The notes beneath the pieces are model-generated. The model was not told where the DNA came from, did no database searches, and saw only the letters and a program-made list of their open reading frames with translations. Positions 1-7,141 of a stretch of DNA of 64,000 nt are shown one piece after another. Position numbers and translations under genes: made by a program. Source of the DNA: Hydrogenophaga sp. A37 (lineage in GTDB: Bacteria; Pseudomonadota; Gammaproteobacteria; Burkholderiales; Burkholderiaceae_C); the NCBI RefSeq assembly GCF_002001205.1, contig NZ_MUNZ01000115.1, forward strand, positions 1 through 64,000, given 5' to 3'. Each line of letters begins with the position of its first letter. Within the stretch, counting starts at the first letter, position 1.

Positions 1-10
1 AACCCCCAAT

Positions 11-124
11 CGTCCACGATGGCGCTGAAACAGCGTCCACGATCAGACTGAAACGCCGTCCACGACTACGTTGAAATCCCGTCCACCATCAACCTGAAAT
101 GCCGTCCACGATGGGCTGAAATAC
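11..124. repeat. Five tandem 23-nt repeats
   Basis: Five head-to-tail units begin at 11, 34, 57, 80 and 103. The first four are exactly 23 nt and the last is 22 nt. Each starts CGTCCACGAT (unit 3 has CGTCCACGAC, unit 4 CGTCCACCAT) and carries a TGAAA core near its end, with variable bases between. There are no spacers, so it is not a CRISPR array. It could be the end of an IS element carrying repeated transposase-binding sites (IS21-like ends have such repeats) or an iteron array; the sequence alone does not decide. It abuts a gene tail that has no start. Confidence 0.8.
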
Positions 125-277
125 GCACTTGATGTGCTTAGGCCACTGGGCCTGTCGTTCCAAGACGTGGAGTTGCGTAACGTGACATTGGACGTATGGA
201 ACCTCTACAGACCAGAAAAATATGAAGTGGACCAAGATGCGTTCAAGGCGGCACTAGCTAGCAAAAAATTCTCGTAA
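119..277 (+). pseudogene. C-terminal remnant of an unknown gene, 5' end lost at the repeat array
   Basis: An open frame runs out of the last repeat and reads about 50 codons to a TAA at 275-277. It contains ALDVLRPLGLSFQDVELR and ends ALASKKFS. There is no start codon or ribosome site inside the unique part, and the frame enters the 23-nt repeats. This suggests a gene tail left behind when an insertion or deletion joined it to the repeats. I do not recognise the family. It could also be a chance frame, but its codons look natural. Confidence 0.45.
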
Positions 278-489
278 AGTCAAATTTCATAATGATGCTT
301 TGGACAGGTTTAGCGAATATGTGAACTTCACGTCCTAGAGGAAAGTTGGTGTTTTCAACTCCTTAAGGACAGCGTATGCGACAAAATTCCTGCATCAAAG
401 TGCGGCACGGCTTCGTAGATTCCGATGTGGTTGGGCTGAGCGGCGAGAAGCGCGGCGTTGATCGACCAACTTGGCAGCGAACTGAGTCG

Positions 490-669
490 ATGGGTGAACC
501 GCAGTTCATCCGGCTTTCACAACTGCTTGAACTGCTTCCCGTCTCTGCTTCTTCTGTTTGGCGGTGGGTTAGAAGCGGCCGAATCCGGGCCATCAAGCTA
601 GGTCCACGCATCACCGTTTTTTCTCGCGAAGAGGTGATGGAAGTCTTCTTCTCGGAGGCTGCGCTATGA
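490..669 (+). CDS. AlpA-type helix-turn-helix regulator
   Basis: A 59-residue protein reads RLSQLLELLPVSASSVWRWV, then SGRIRAIKLGPRITVFSREE. This is the layout of AlpA/excisionase-like winged helix proteins, which bind DNA and control excision or replication genes of integrated elements. The 3' end overlaps the repA-like gene by 4 bp (ATGA), so the two are probably translated together. An upstream in-frame ATG at 376 has a better ribosome site (AAGGA) and would add 38 residues, but these do not look like part of the fold, so I prefer 490. The start remains uncertain. Confidence 0.75.
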   Translation: MGEPQFIRLSQLLELLPVSASSVWRWVRSGRIRAIKLGPRITVFSREEVMEVFFSEAAL

Positions 670-2009
670 ACACCGCCCAAATCCGTATTCCATCGCTATC
701 TGGAGGCGCATCCGAAATGTTGGGTTGGGGTCCAGATACCTCCCCCCAATTTGACGGCGATGACTATGAGGATGCACCTGACGAGTCAGGTGAAGACCAA
801 AGCCTCTGGTTCACAAGCGAACCTGACAATCCAAACTTGCTTTACTTTCGAGGCATTCGAAAAGACGGTCCTGATCGACTCGCAAAGAGAGGGGCCCCTG
901 AACATGGCTCAGAGGAAGAATCGAGCGCAGTAGATGAGCTGGAACCACAACCCATGTTGCCTATCCCCCATGGAGTGACGCCCGACATTCCATGCATTAC
1001 TTCTGATGATTTTGCAGAAGTGGTGCCAGTGCGATGGTTGATCTACGAACTGATGGCCGTGATGGCTGTCGTCCTCTGGTGGGGGGCTCCTCAGTCTGGC
1101 AAGACGTTCGCATTGATCAACATACTGTTTTGTGTGGCACTCGGCTTGCCCTGGGCCGGTCGTGTGGTTGAGCGGGGCAACGTTCTGTATGTGTGCCTAG
1201 AAGGTCACACAGGCTTCAAGGTGCGAGTTCGTGTTGCGGAGGCGGAGCGTGGTGTATCGCTTGGCGATCGTGCTCAGTTCGTGGATTGGCCTGTAAACCT
1301 TATGCGGTTAGAGCACATTCATGCACTTGCAAAGGTGGCAAGGAAGTACCGCATCAAGCTGATCATCATTGACACGCTCTCGGCATCCATTGCAGGAGAG
1401 GGCGATGACAGTAGCAACAAAGACATGGCGCGACTGATTCATCATGCGAGTTTGCTCGCGAGAATGACCGGTGCAACCGTATTGATCACCCACCATACCG
1501 GGCGCGACCCCAACGCGTCCATGGAGCGCGGTGCTTCAACCCTGAGGGCCAACGTTGACACCTCAGTCAAGGTTGCAAAGCTCGACAATCAGCACCACTG
1601 GGAGGTCGTCAAGTCCAGGGATGGCCCGCCGGGGATTTGTGGGAAGTTTGAACTCGTGCCCTATGAGTATTCGACGAACGATGGGGAAATTATTAGCTCC
1701 GTTGTGGTGCGTCACCTGGAATCAGACGGTGTCGTTCATCGGCTCAAGAAGACTGTGCCCCAGGGCAATCAGGCAACAGTTCTCGCCTTCCTTGAGCAGG
1801 AGCTTGTGGCTGGGCCGACGGCTGAAGGTGTACCAGAGCCCTCTCCCTCAATTGGTCACGAGGAGGCGATACACAGGTGCAGCGCATTGTTCGCATCGAG
1901 TGAACCTAAACACCGCCGCACTCGGGCAAAGGAGACTTTGAGTTCGCTGGTCCGCAATGGTCACCTGCTTGAATCCGAAGACCTGCGTCTGTCGCTTCCT
2001 TCGAAGTGA
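666..2009 (+). CDS. RepA-like AAA ATPase / replicative helicase of a mobile element
   Basis: This 447-residue protein has a Walker A motif GAPQSGKT at about 140-147, a Walker B KLIIIDTLS at about 231-239, and a THHTGRD segment near 275, the pattern of RecA-fold RepA helicases (AAA_25, RSF1010 RepA type). Such proteins unwind DNA at the origin of small plasmids and integrative elements. The first 100 residues are acidic and low in complexity. The gene starts inside the alpA stop codon (ATGA), which makes alpA-repA a two-gene operon. No matching primase is visible, so autonomous replication is not proven; the enzyme may serve replication of an excised island. Confidence 0.8.
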   Translation: MNTAQIRIPSLSGGASEMLGWGPDTSPQFDGDDYEDAPDESGEDQSLWFTSEPDNPNLLYFRGIRKDGPDRLAKRGAPEHGSEEESSAVDELEPQPMLPIPHGVTPDIPCITSDDFAEVVPVRWLIYELMAVMAVVLWWGAPQSGKTFALINILFCVALGLPWAGRVVERGNVLYVCLEGHTGFKVRVRVAEAERGVSLGDRAQFVDWPVNLMRLEHIHALAKVARKYRIKLIIIDTLSASIAGEGDDSSNKDMARLIHHASLLARMTGATVLITHHTGRDPNASMERGASTLRANVDTSVKVAKLDNQHHWEVVKSRDGPPGICGKFELVPYEYSTNDGEIISSVVVRHLESDGVVHRLKKTVPQGNQATVLAFLEQELVAGPTAEGVPEPSPSIGHEEAIHRCSALFASSEPKHRRTRAKETLSSLVRNGHLLESEDLRLSLPSK

Positions 2010-2016
2010 TAGTCCA

Positions 2017-2057
2017 CCCGCCCGGTCCGCAATCTCTAGAGGTGCGGTTCGGGCGGG
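2017..2057. repeat. GC-rich inverted repeat (CCCGCCCG arms)
   Basis: Two 15-nt arms, 2017-2031 and 2043-2057, pair at 13 of 15 positions around an 11-nt loop. It lies just after the repA stop. There is no T run, so it is a weak candidate for a rho-independent terminator; it may be an mRNA-stabilising hairpin or a REP-like palindrome. A related hairpin occurs at 6231-6273. Its position argues for the later start (2129) of the next gene. Confidence 0.7.
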
Positions 2058-2128
2058 CACGTTCACTACCTACCAATGAAAAATCATGGATACAGGCGTG
2101 CCTGATGGTCCACAAAGAAGGCGTCAAA

Positions 2129-2503
2129 ATGAACTACGAAACTCCAGAATTGTTTCTTGAAAAGCTAGCCCTCAGAGGAGGGACCCACACATACACGGAG
2201 TTTGCTCAGTACTTCGGATGGGATGTGCCGAAGCCCTCACAGTGGAAGTCATCCAAGATCGGCATGCGCATCGCTGAAATCACTGAAGAGGATGCCAGAT
2301 TTGGTCGCCCTTTCAGGTCGGCTGTGCTGGTGCGGGTAAAGGAGCAGACCCCGGGACGGGGGTTCTTTGCCACCTACAACCGCACACGAGCCGTGGACGT
2401 GATCTCTGAAGAAGAGCGCGATGAGGCGTGGAAAGAAGAGCGCCGGAGGGCGGCTACGTACCCTTGGTGGACCGTCTCAGGCCTCAATGTCGAAAGGTTC
2501 TAA
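2129..2503 (+). CDS. Hypothetical protein downstream of repA
   Basis: The product has 124 residues: an N-terminal MNYETPELFLEKLALRGG, a middle part rich in basic residues, an EEERDEAWKEERRR charged helix, and a C-terminal YPWWTVSGLNVERF. I do not recognise a family and see no signal peptide or membrane segment. The frame stays open back to a GTG at 2006, but a clear AAGG site lies 7-8 nt before ATG 2129 and a hairpin occupies 2017-2057, so 2129 is preferred. It follows repA on the same strand and may belong to the same operon. Its 3' end overlaps the convergent DUF1643 gene by 27 bp. Confidence 0.55.
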   Translation: MNYETPELFLEKLALRGGTHTYTEFAQYFGWDVPKPSQWKSSKIGMRIAEITEEDARFGRPFRSAVLVRVKEQTPGRGFFATYNRTRAVDVISEEERDEAWKEERRRAATYPWWTVSGLNVERF

Positions 2504-2977
2504 TTTCCAGCCGTAGTTCAACCGGCTGGGGTGTCGCGGATGCCCGTTCACGGTCATTGAGCCGAAGCGCCGCCATTGGGGCTTGTGCTTGGCCAGCCTT
2601 TCATACAGGTCATCCCGGGCCTTGAGGAAGAAGCCGTGGTGCAGAACCGAGGCGCCCCAGGCCGCCCAGATGGTGGGCTTCTTCAGCGCAGCCACAACGC
2701 CTTCGATGGCATCCAGATTCTTGGCAAATGCGGCCGGATTGGCCTTGGCCGGAAGATGGCGGTAGTCGGTGGCGCGAACCGGGTACAGGTTGAGCATGAC
2801 AAAGCCGTCAAAGCCCTCCTGCTGTGCAACCCGCTCGGCACGGGTCACCGTGGGATCGCCCTTTTCCTGGGTGGCTGTGCTGGGGTTCAAGCCGATGATG
2901 ACAAGGGGTCTTTTGCCGGCTTTTCCAAGCGTGTAGCGCCATTGGTCCTTGTTGTCGCTTGAGTAGATGTCGTACAT
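2477..2977 (-). CDS. DUF1643 domain protein
   Basis: This 166-residue protein carries VIIGLNPSTAT, DPTVTRAERVA and MLNLYPVRATD segments, then GHPRHPSRL near the C-terminus, which are the marks of the DUF1643 family. These proteins are small, cytosolic and common in mobile elements. Their biochemical role is not established; the fold resembles uracil-DNA-glycosylase-like enzymes, but that is not shown here. ATG 2977 has an AAGGA site in front; the longer frame to 3082 would run into the divergent XRE gene. It is divergent from the XRE regulator and shares a 96-bp promoter region with it, so XRE control is likely. Confidence 0.8.
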   Translation of the reverse strand: MYDIYSSDNKDQWRYTLGKAGKRPLVIIGLNPSTATQEKGDPTVTRAERVAQQEGFDGFVMLNLYPVRATDYRHLPAKANPAAFAKNLDAIEGVVAALKKPTIWAAWGASVLHHGFFLKARDDLYERLAKHKPQWRRFGSMTVNGHPRHPSRLNYGWKLEPFDIEA

Positions 2978-3023
2978 GCCGGGGCGTCCTTTTGTGAGGG
3001 GCGAAAGCCGAATATATGAATTA

Positions 3024-3050
3024 GTGTTTATGTGAAATAAAGCATAACAC
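3024..3050. promoter_or_regulatory. Imperfect palindrome between the DUF1643 and XRE genes
   Basis: GTGTTTATG at 3024-3032 faces CATAACAC at 3043-3050, an inverted repeat with one extra base in one arm. It sits in an AT-rich patch inside an otherwise GC-rich sequence, between two divergent start codons. This is where an autoregulatory XRE protein would bind. Operator function is inferred. Confidence 0.45.
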
Positions 3051-3073
3051 CGAGAGTCGGCGGGGTGAAAACC

Positions 3074-3307
3074 ATGGCCCAACTGTTCGGTGAGCGCGTG
3101 CGTGCAATGCGTCTCGCGCAGGGCCTGAGCCAGGTCGAGTTCGGTGAGAAGTGCGGCTTCTACCAGACCTATCTGAGTCGGGTAGAGCGGGGGCAGGCGA
3201 ACCCCACGCTCAACGCCATGGAAGTGATCGCCAATGCCCTCGGGGTCACTGTCTTCGACATGTTCGATGCCATGCGATCAGCAAGCACTGAACCTGAAAC
3301 CGCCTGA
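3074..3307 (+). CDS. XRE-family transcriptional regulator
   Basis: A 77-residue single-domain protein. Residues from about 8 to 62 form a lambda-repressor-like helix-turn-helix: RVRAMRLAQGLSQVEFGEKC, then YLSRVERGQANPTLNAMEV and IANALGVTVFDMF. The size and layout match small repressors and restriction controller (C) proteins. ATG 3074 begins MAQLFGERV; a GTG at 3065 is also in frame. It is divergent from the DUF1643 gene across an AT-rich region with a palindrome, which suggests it represses itself and its neighbour. No restriction enzyme lies next to it. Confidence 0.85.
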   Translation: MAQLFGERVRAMRLAQGLSQVEFGEKCGFYQTYLSRVERGQANPTLNAMEVIANALGVTVFDMFDAMRSASTEPETA

Positions 3308-3781
3308 CGTTTCGCGTCAAGGACTCAGCCCAGCTGCTCAAACAGGTGCCTTGAGCGCCAAGAAAACCAGATCGCAGCCTTGACCCTCAAGGTCACGCAG
3401 CGCGTGTCTGGAGTGCTCAAGCGAGCACGAAAACCTCTGCTGAAAATCCGTTTTGGGGCTCCATTGCAAGTGGATTCCAGGATGGGGGTTTTCAGTTTCT
3501 CCGGTGCTCATATTTTCATTGCTATCAATAGCGTAGCGTTTGAGCCAATGAAATCAGATGATGCGGAGTCAAGAAAATACATGCTATTAAATATATAGCA
3601 AACTATCTACTGGATTTGGGGGGAGTAAAGAATCGCCTTATTCCATGCGGGTTCCAGAGGGGTCCGAGGTCACTTTCCCACAAATTTGACAGTTCCTCGA
3701 TCATGGGTTTTGCAAGTGGATTGCAGGCAACCCCAGAACGGGCCTTGCGGAGTGTTTGGTTTTCACAGGAGCACAGGAGTT
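3308..3781. other. Gene-free stretch with an AT-rich palindrome
   Basis: No convincing gene lies here; the short frames at 3380-3598 and 3616-3801 lack ribosome sites and protein-like composition. At 3582-3600 there is a small palindrome, TGCTAT and ATAGCA around an AT core, and a GCTATCAATAGC block lies at 3521-3532. Blocks like these recur between genes in Comamonadaceae. The last 60 bases probably hold the promoter of the winged-helix and integrase genes, but I cannot pick -35 and -10 boxes with confidence. Confidence 0.5.
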
Positions 3782-4000
3782 ATGGCAACTCTAGATATTG
3801 AAGAGGTCAAGCGGGCCGTCGAAAGCGGGCAAGCGGCGGGCGAAGAGGTCGGTGTGAGTTGGCTGCAGCGACGGTTTCGCCTTGGCTTTGGGACAGCCAC
3901 AGCCCTTAAGTCGCAACTGATCGAACTGGGCGTGGTGTTTCTCCCCATTGGTGGTAATGGACCAGAGCACCCGGGTGTGCAAGCTGGGCCAGAAGCTTGA
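3782..4000 (+). CDS. Small FtsK-gamma-like winged-helix DNA-binding protein
   Basis: A 72-residue protein. After an acidic start (MATLDIEEVKRAVESG) it reads VSWLQRRFRLGFGTATAL and ends the fold with IELGVV. The spacing S..(L/V)QR.F(R)(I/L)G(Y/F)..A.....L...G(I/V)V is that of the gamma domain of FtsK/SpoIIIE, which binds KOPS sites and switches on XerCD. No motor domain is present. A GGAG site precedes ATG 3782. The integrase begins 10 bp after its stop, so the two are very probably one operon. A role as a recombination directionality factor or integrase cofactor is inferred. Confidence 0.65.
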   Translation: MATLDIEEVKRAVESGQAAGEEVGVSWLQRRFRLGFGTATALKSQLIELGVVFLPIGGNGPEHPGVQAGPEA

Positions 4001-4010
4001 GGAGCGTGCA

Positions 4011-5255
4011 ATGACGAAGACAAAAGAACTTGGCGCACTTGCGGTAGCCAATATTTCCAAACGCGGCATCAACTTCGTCGGGGGTGTCCGGGGCCTGGGC
4101 TTGAACGTGACCATGTACGGCTCTCGCAGTTGGGTCTTGCGGTACCAGGTCGGCAAAAAGCGCCGGGACATGGGGTTGGGTTCCTACCCTTCGGTCACGC
4201 TGGCTGAGGCCAGGGAGAGGGCGCGAGCAGCGCGGTCCAAGCTGAGCCTGGGGATAGACCCCATAGAGGACAGCCGGGCCCTGCGCAGCAAGCTGCTGGC
4301 CGATCAGAGTACCGCCATCACCTTTGATGAAGCGGCCAAGAAATACGTTGAAGCTCAGGAGCATGGTTGGAAGAACGCCAAACACGCTCAGCAGTGGCGC
4401 AACACCATCGAAACTTACGCCACCCCGGTCATGGGCAAGATGCTCATTCGAGACATCGGGCTGCCTCAGGTCCTTCAAGTCTTGGAGCCGATCTGGCGAG
4501 AAAAGACAGAGACCGCGAGCCGACTGCGCGGGCGCATGGACTCTGTGTTCGATTGGGCCATTGCCCGGGGTTACCGAACCCAGCTCAGTCCTGCGCGCTG
4601 GAAAGGGCTGCTGGACAAGCTGCTGCCCGCTCCGGGGAAAGTTGCCAAGGTGGGTCACCACCCTGCGCTGCCCTATGCGCAGTTGCCCGATTTCATGATG
4701 GCGCTTCGTACCCACGAGGGGGTGGGCAGCGCAGCGCTTCAGTTCTTGATCCTGACCGCATGCCGGTCTGGTGAGGTCAGGGGTGCGCGATGGTCAGAGT
4801 TCGACATGAAGGCTGGCGTATGGACCGTCCCTGCTGAGCGCATGAAGGCCGGCAAAGAACATCGTGTCGCTCTGTCTCCGGCGGCCGTCGCCATCATTGA
4901 ACACCAGCGCTTGAACCGCTTCAGTGATCTCGTGTTCCCAAGTCCGAACCGATCAAAGAGCGATCCATCGGAGGCCGGCATGTTGTCGGACATGACGCTG
5001 AGTGCTGTCTTGCGTCGCATGAAGGTGGCGGCCGTACCGCACGGCTTCCGATCCACTTTCCGGGACTGGTGCGCGGAGCAAACCGACTATCCGAACGAAG
5101 TGGCCGAGATGGCACTTGCCCATGCGGTACCGAACAAAGTCGAGGCGGCCTATCGGCGCGGCGACTTGCTCCAGAAGCGTCACCGACTGATGGAGGACTG
5201 GGCCATGTTCGTGATGGGGTACTTGGCCAACAACGGGGAGGCAGTTCATGGATGA
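4011..5255 (+). CDS. P4-type tyrosine recombinase (site-specific integrase)
   Basis: This 414-residue enzyme has an N-terminal DUF4102-like arm-binding domain (about 1-85, GSYPSVTLAEARERA), a SAM-like core-binding domain (about 100-200) and a C-terminal catalytic domain. The catalytic set is complete: R252 in TACRSGEVRG, H344 and R347 in HGFRSTFRDW, H371 in ALAHAV, and Y381 as nucleophile. It would integrate and excise the island, usually at the 3' end of a tRNA gene. ATG 4011 has a GAGG site; the frame is open to 3948 but overlaps the upstream gene. It sits between the gamma-like protein and a small membrane protein, not directly next to the tRNA-Ser gene at 14381. Confidence 0.93.
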   Translation: MTKTKELGALAVANISKRGINFVGGVRGLGLNVTMYGSRSWVLRYQVGKKRRDMGLGSYPSVTLAEARERARAARSKLSLGIDPIEDSRALRSKLLADQSTAITFDEAAKKYVEAQEHGWKNAKHAQQWRNTIETYATPVMGKMLIRDIGLPQVLQVLEPIWREKTETASRLRGRMDSVFDWAIARGYRTQLSPARWKGLLDKLLPAPGKVAKVGHHPALPYAQLPDFMMALRTHEGVGSAALQFLILTACRSGEVRGARWSEFDMKAGVWTVPAERMKAGKEHRVALSPAAVAIIEHQRLNRFSDLVFPSPNRSKSDPSEAGMLSDMTLSAVLRRMKVAAVPHGFRSTFRDWCAEQTDYPNEVAEMALAHAVPNKVEAAYRRGDLLQKRHRLMEDWAMFVMGYLANNGEAVHG

Positions 5256-5400
5256 AGACTTCGACGGCGACTGGTCGGACCTGGTCTTTGGGCTGGTTGG
5301 GATCGTGTGGTTCGTGGTGATGGTCGTCCTGATTTGGACCTTCGTCAAAGCCTTCTGCCTCTCTGTCCTTGGAATGGATGAGGCGAAGGATGACCGCTGA
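5248..5400 (+). CDS. Small single-pass membrane protein overlapping int
   Basis: A 50-codon gene starts ATG at 5248 with a strong GGGAGG site six bases upstream. It overlaps the last 8 bp of the integrase gene (ATGGATGA). The product has an acidic N-terminus (MDEDFDGDWSD), one hydrophobic helix (LVFGLVGIVWFVVMVVLIW, about residues 12-30) and a short polar tail ending EAKDDR. The overlap and good ribosome site suggest coupling to int. I do not recognise a family. Small membrane proteins in this position can be toxins or phage-exclusion factors, but nothing here shows that. Confidence 0.6.
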   Translation: MDEDFDGDWSDLVFGLVGIVWFVVMVVLIWTFVKAFCLSVLGMDEAKDDR

Positions 5401-5687
5401 TCTACTTTGGGAAACCGCGTCACTCAAAGGTGGGACGGGGTTGGCAGTCGATCCATGCCGAGTCGTTCCGCGCGGGGCTCCCGTGGCGGCGTTGAGCTGC
5501 ATTGTTCTCCGGGTCCAAGCCCGTTCCATCGATCGCTCAACTGGATTCGATGCAGGTCCAGGGGCGCAGGGTGCGTCATTGACTGATGGTCTATCACCGG
5601 TGCCCGGGTGGATCACAAATTGTTTTGCCATAGGGCGCCGCCGCCATGTGGCTGCATCAACGAACTCGAAATAAAGGACTGTGAGAA
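5401..5687 (+). other. Stretch without a convincing gene
   Basis: The only long frame (from 5390 to 5674) overlaps the end of the small membrane gene, has an Arg/Pro/Ser-rich content typical of chance frames in GC-rich DNA, and shows no family resemblance. An AAAGGA ribosome site at its right end serves the gene at 5688. I see no clear terminator or promoter consensus. Confidence 0.4.
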
Positions 5688-6191
5688 ATGAAAAATTCGC
5701 TGAAGAGCACGGCGGTGAAGGTGCTGAACTGGCACATCAATATGTACAACACCGGTCTGAAAGGTCGGCTGAAACTGATTGGTTTGTGGACACTCCCGTT
5801 CTTGATGAGCGGACTGATCGCTGTAGAACCTGAAAGGCGGGTGGAGGTGTCTTCTGGACAGGCGGTCATCCACAAGAGGGTTCAGTCTTGGGCCGCGTTG
5901 GACTATGTGGCGATGAAGGTATTGAACGATGTCTATGAGGTAGCGCGGTCGAATCCCGAAGTGAAGCAGGTGCGCGTGTCACTGACGATGAGCAAAGCGG
6001 GGCTGTCCGACGAGTACGGCAACCCGGCACAAGAGGACATCCACATGGGTGATCTGACCTGGGACGCCGAAGACCTGCAGGAGGCGCGTCGATACCAGGA
6101 TCGAAGCCTCTACAGCGTGCACGAAACCCGCAATGCGCTCTATCGCCACCACATCCAGGGCATGCGGGGCGGGCATCTGTTGAAAGACTGA
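5688..6191 (+). CDS. Hypothetical protein with one N-terminal membrane segment
   Basis: The product has 167 residues. Residues about 28-46 (LKLIGLWTLPFLMSGLIAV) are hydrophobic and follow a basic N-terminal stretch, so the protein is probably anchored with its soluble part outside or facing the periplasm. The rest is polar: QVRVSLTMSKAGLSDEYG, then MGDLTWDAEDLQEARRYQD. I do not recognise a family. An AAAGGA site lies upstream of ATG 5688. It is followed after 10 bp by the Cys-repeat gene on the same strand, so the two may act together. Confidence 0.6.
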   Translation: MKNSLKSTAVKVLNWHINMYNTGLKGRLKLIGLWTLPFLMSGLIAVEPERRVEVSSGQAVIHKRVQSWAALDYVAMKVLNDVYEVARSNPEVKQVRVSLTMSKAGLSDEYGNPAQEDIHMGDLTWDAEDLQEARRYQDRSLYSVHETRNALYRHHIQGMRGGHLLKD

Positions 6192-6201
6192 GTGCTCGGA
6201 A

Positions 6202-6552
6202 ATGGCGGGTCCTTCGCGAAGCGTTCTGATACCCGCCCGACCCGGTTCTCTTAGGGGGACGGGTCGGGCGGGTGTTGCTACGCGACGTACTCTCCTTGTG
6301 GCGCTTTGGGCATTGGGGCTGGCATGGATGGGGGGAGCTATCGCCAGCACCGCCGGTTGCTACGCGATTGCAGATCGGGACGCACGTGGTTACTGTCTAG
6401 CGGGGGTGAGTCGGAACTCTGGGCGCTGCTATTCGGTCCGGGAGCACGACAAACGCAAGCTGTGTCTGGCCACGTTGAAGGGGCAGCGCAGCTACTGCCA
6501 TGCGATCAAAGACGGTGATACGCGGAGGCAGTGTTTGACTGTAGTGAAATGA
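6202..6552 (+). CDS. Secreted-looking protein with three Cys repeats
   Basis: This 116-residue frame has an Arg-rich start, a hydrophobic helix (TLLVALWALGLAWMGGAIA, about 30-48) that looks like a signal peptide, and a mature part of about 65 residues made of three tandem units of about 21 residues. Each unit reads C-(Y/H)-(A/S)-(I/V)-x-(D/E)-x-D-x-(R/K)-x-x-C-L, with Cys at about 53/64, 74/85 and 95/106. Paired Cys suggest disulfides or metal binding in the periplasm. The n-region is unusually long because the frame crosses a hairpin at 6231-6273; the true start may be GTG 6298. The family is unknown to me. Confidence 0.6.
   Translation: MAGPSRSVLIPARPGSLRGTGRAGVATRRTLLVALWALGLAWMGGAIASTAGCYAIADRDARGYCLAGVSRNSGRCYSVREHDKRKLCLATLKGQRSYCHAIKDGDTRRQCLTVVK
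6231..6273. repeat. Perfect 14-bp inverted repeat (CCCGCCCG family)
   Basis: ACCCGCCCGACCCG at 6231-6244 is matched exactly by its complement at 6260-6273, with a 15-nt loop. It carries the same CCCGCCCG core as the hairpin at 2017-2057. No T run follows, so it is more likely a stabilising or REP-like hairpin than a terminator. It lies inside the 5' part of the Cys-repeat frame and could limit its translation. Confidence 0.8.
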
Positions 6553-6685
6553 GGGGTCGAGGTTCGATGCGGCAATGGTGCGAGATCATTTATGGTCAGT
6601 CAGTGGTGCCCCGCCTTTGCGGTGAACGTCTGATGAAGCTCATACATTGACGGCGCATGCTTGCCGCAAATTTCAGGGGAACACG

Positions 6686-6985
6686 ATGAGAGTCGATTTG
6701 GTTGTACCGTTCAAAGAGAAGGACAAGGCAAAGGCCTTGGGCGCGAGATGGGACAAAGCTCGCATGGTCTGGTACGTGCAGGACTCGGTCGACCTGAGTC
6801 GATTTGAACGCTGGCTTCCGGGGCTTGCTGAATTCAATCGAAAAGGGAGAGAGGCTGACCAACTGAGCGAGTCCCGCATGCCGATGCAACCCACGCATTC
6901 GGCGTCAAACGTCCAGACAGTTGTGTCAGATTGCGGTTGTGATGCGCTGCCGTGGGAGCACTGCGAGCACACTAGCAGAAGTTAA
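6686..6985 (+). CDS. DUF5710 domain protein
   Basis: A 99-residue protein whose first 45 residues, VPFKEKDKAKALGARWDK then WYVQDSVDLSRFERW, are the DUF5710 motif (V.F.EKD.AKALGA.WD...K.WYV). This small fold is common in DNA primase and conjugation-related proteins of mobile elements and is probably a nucleic-acid-binding module. The C-terminal half is low in complexity and has two Cys near the end. The start at 6686 has an AGGGGA site; the frame extends to 6647 but without a ribosome site. It stands alone. Confidence 0.75.
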   Translation: MRVDLVVPFKEKDKAKALGARWDKARMVWYVQDSVDLSRFERWLPGLAEFNRKGREADQLSESRMPMQPTHSASNVQTVVSDCGCDALPWEHCEHTSRS

Positions 6986-7141
6986 CGCTATGCGTTTTCC
7001 AATCAACCTGCTGCTCTCTTAAAAGTAACACAACTAGCATTTGCCATCGGACAAGAGATACGGAGCTAGATGTTTGTAGACATTAATGGCGATTGCGTCG
7101 CTAAGAGAAAGTGCGTCAATGTCCCTTTTGGTGGACAGACC

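Noticed and set aside
11-124. A CRISPR array
   Set aside because: The 23-nt units touch each other without unique spacers, and no cas genes are nearby.
3380-3801. Two short genes in the 474-bp gap
   Set aside because: They have no ribosome sites or recognisable composition, and one runs into the winged-helix gene.
5390-5674. A 95-101-residue gene
   Set aside because: It overlaps the small membrane gene, has chance-like composition rich in Arg, Pro and Ser, and shows no family resemblance.
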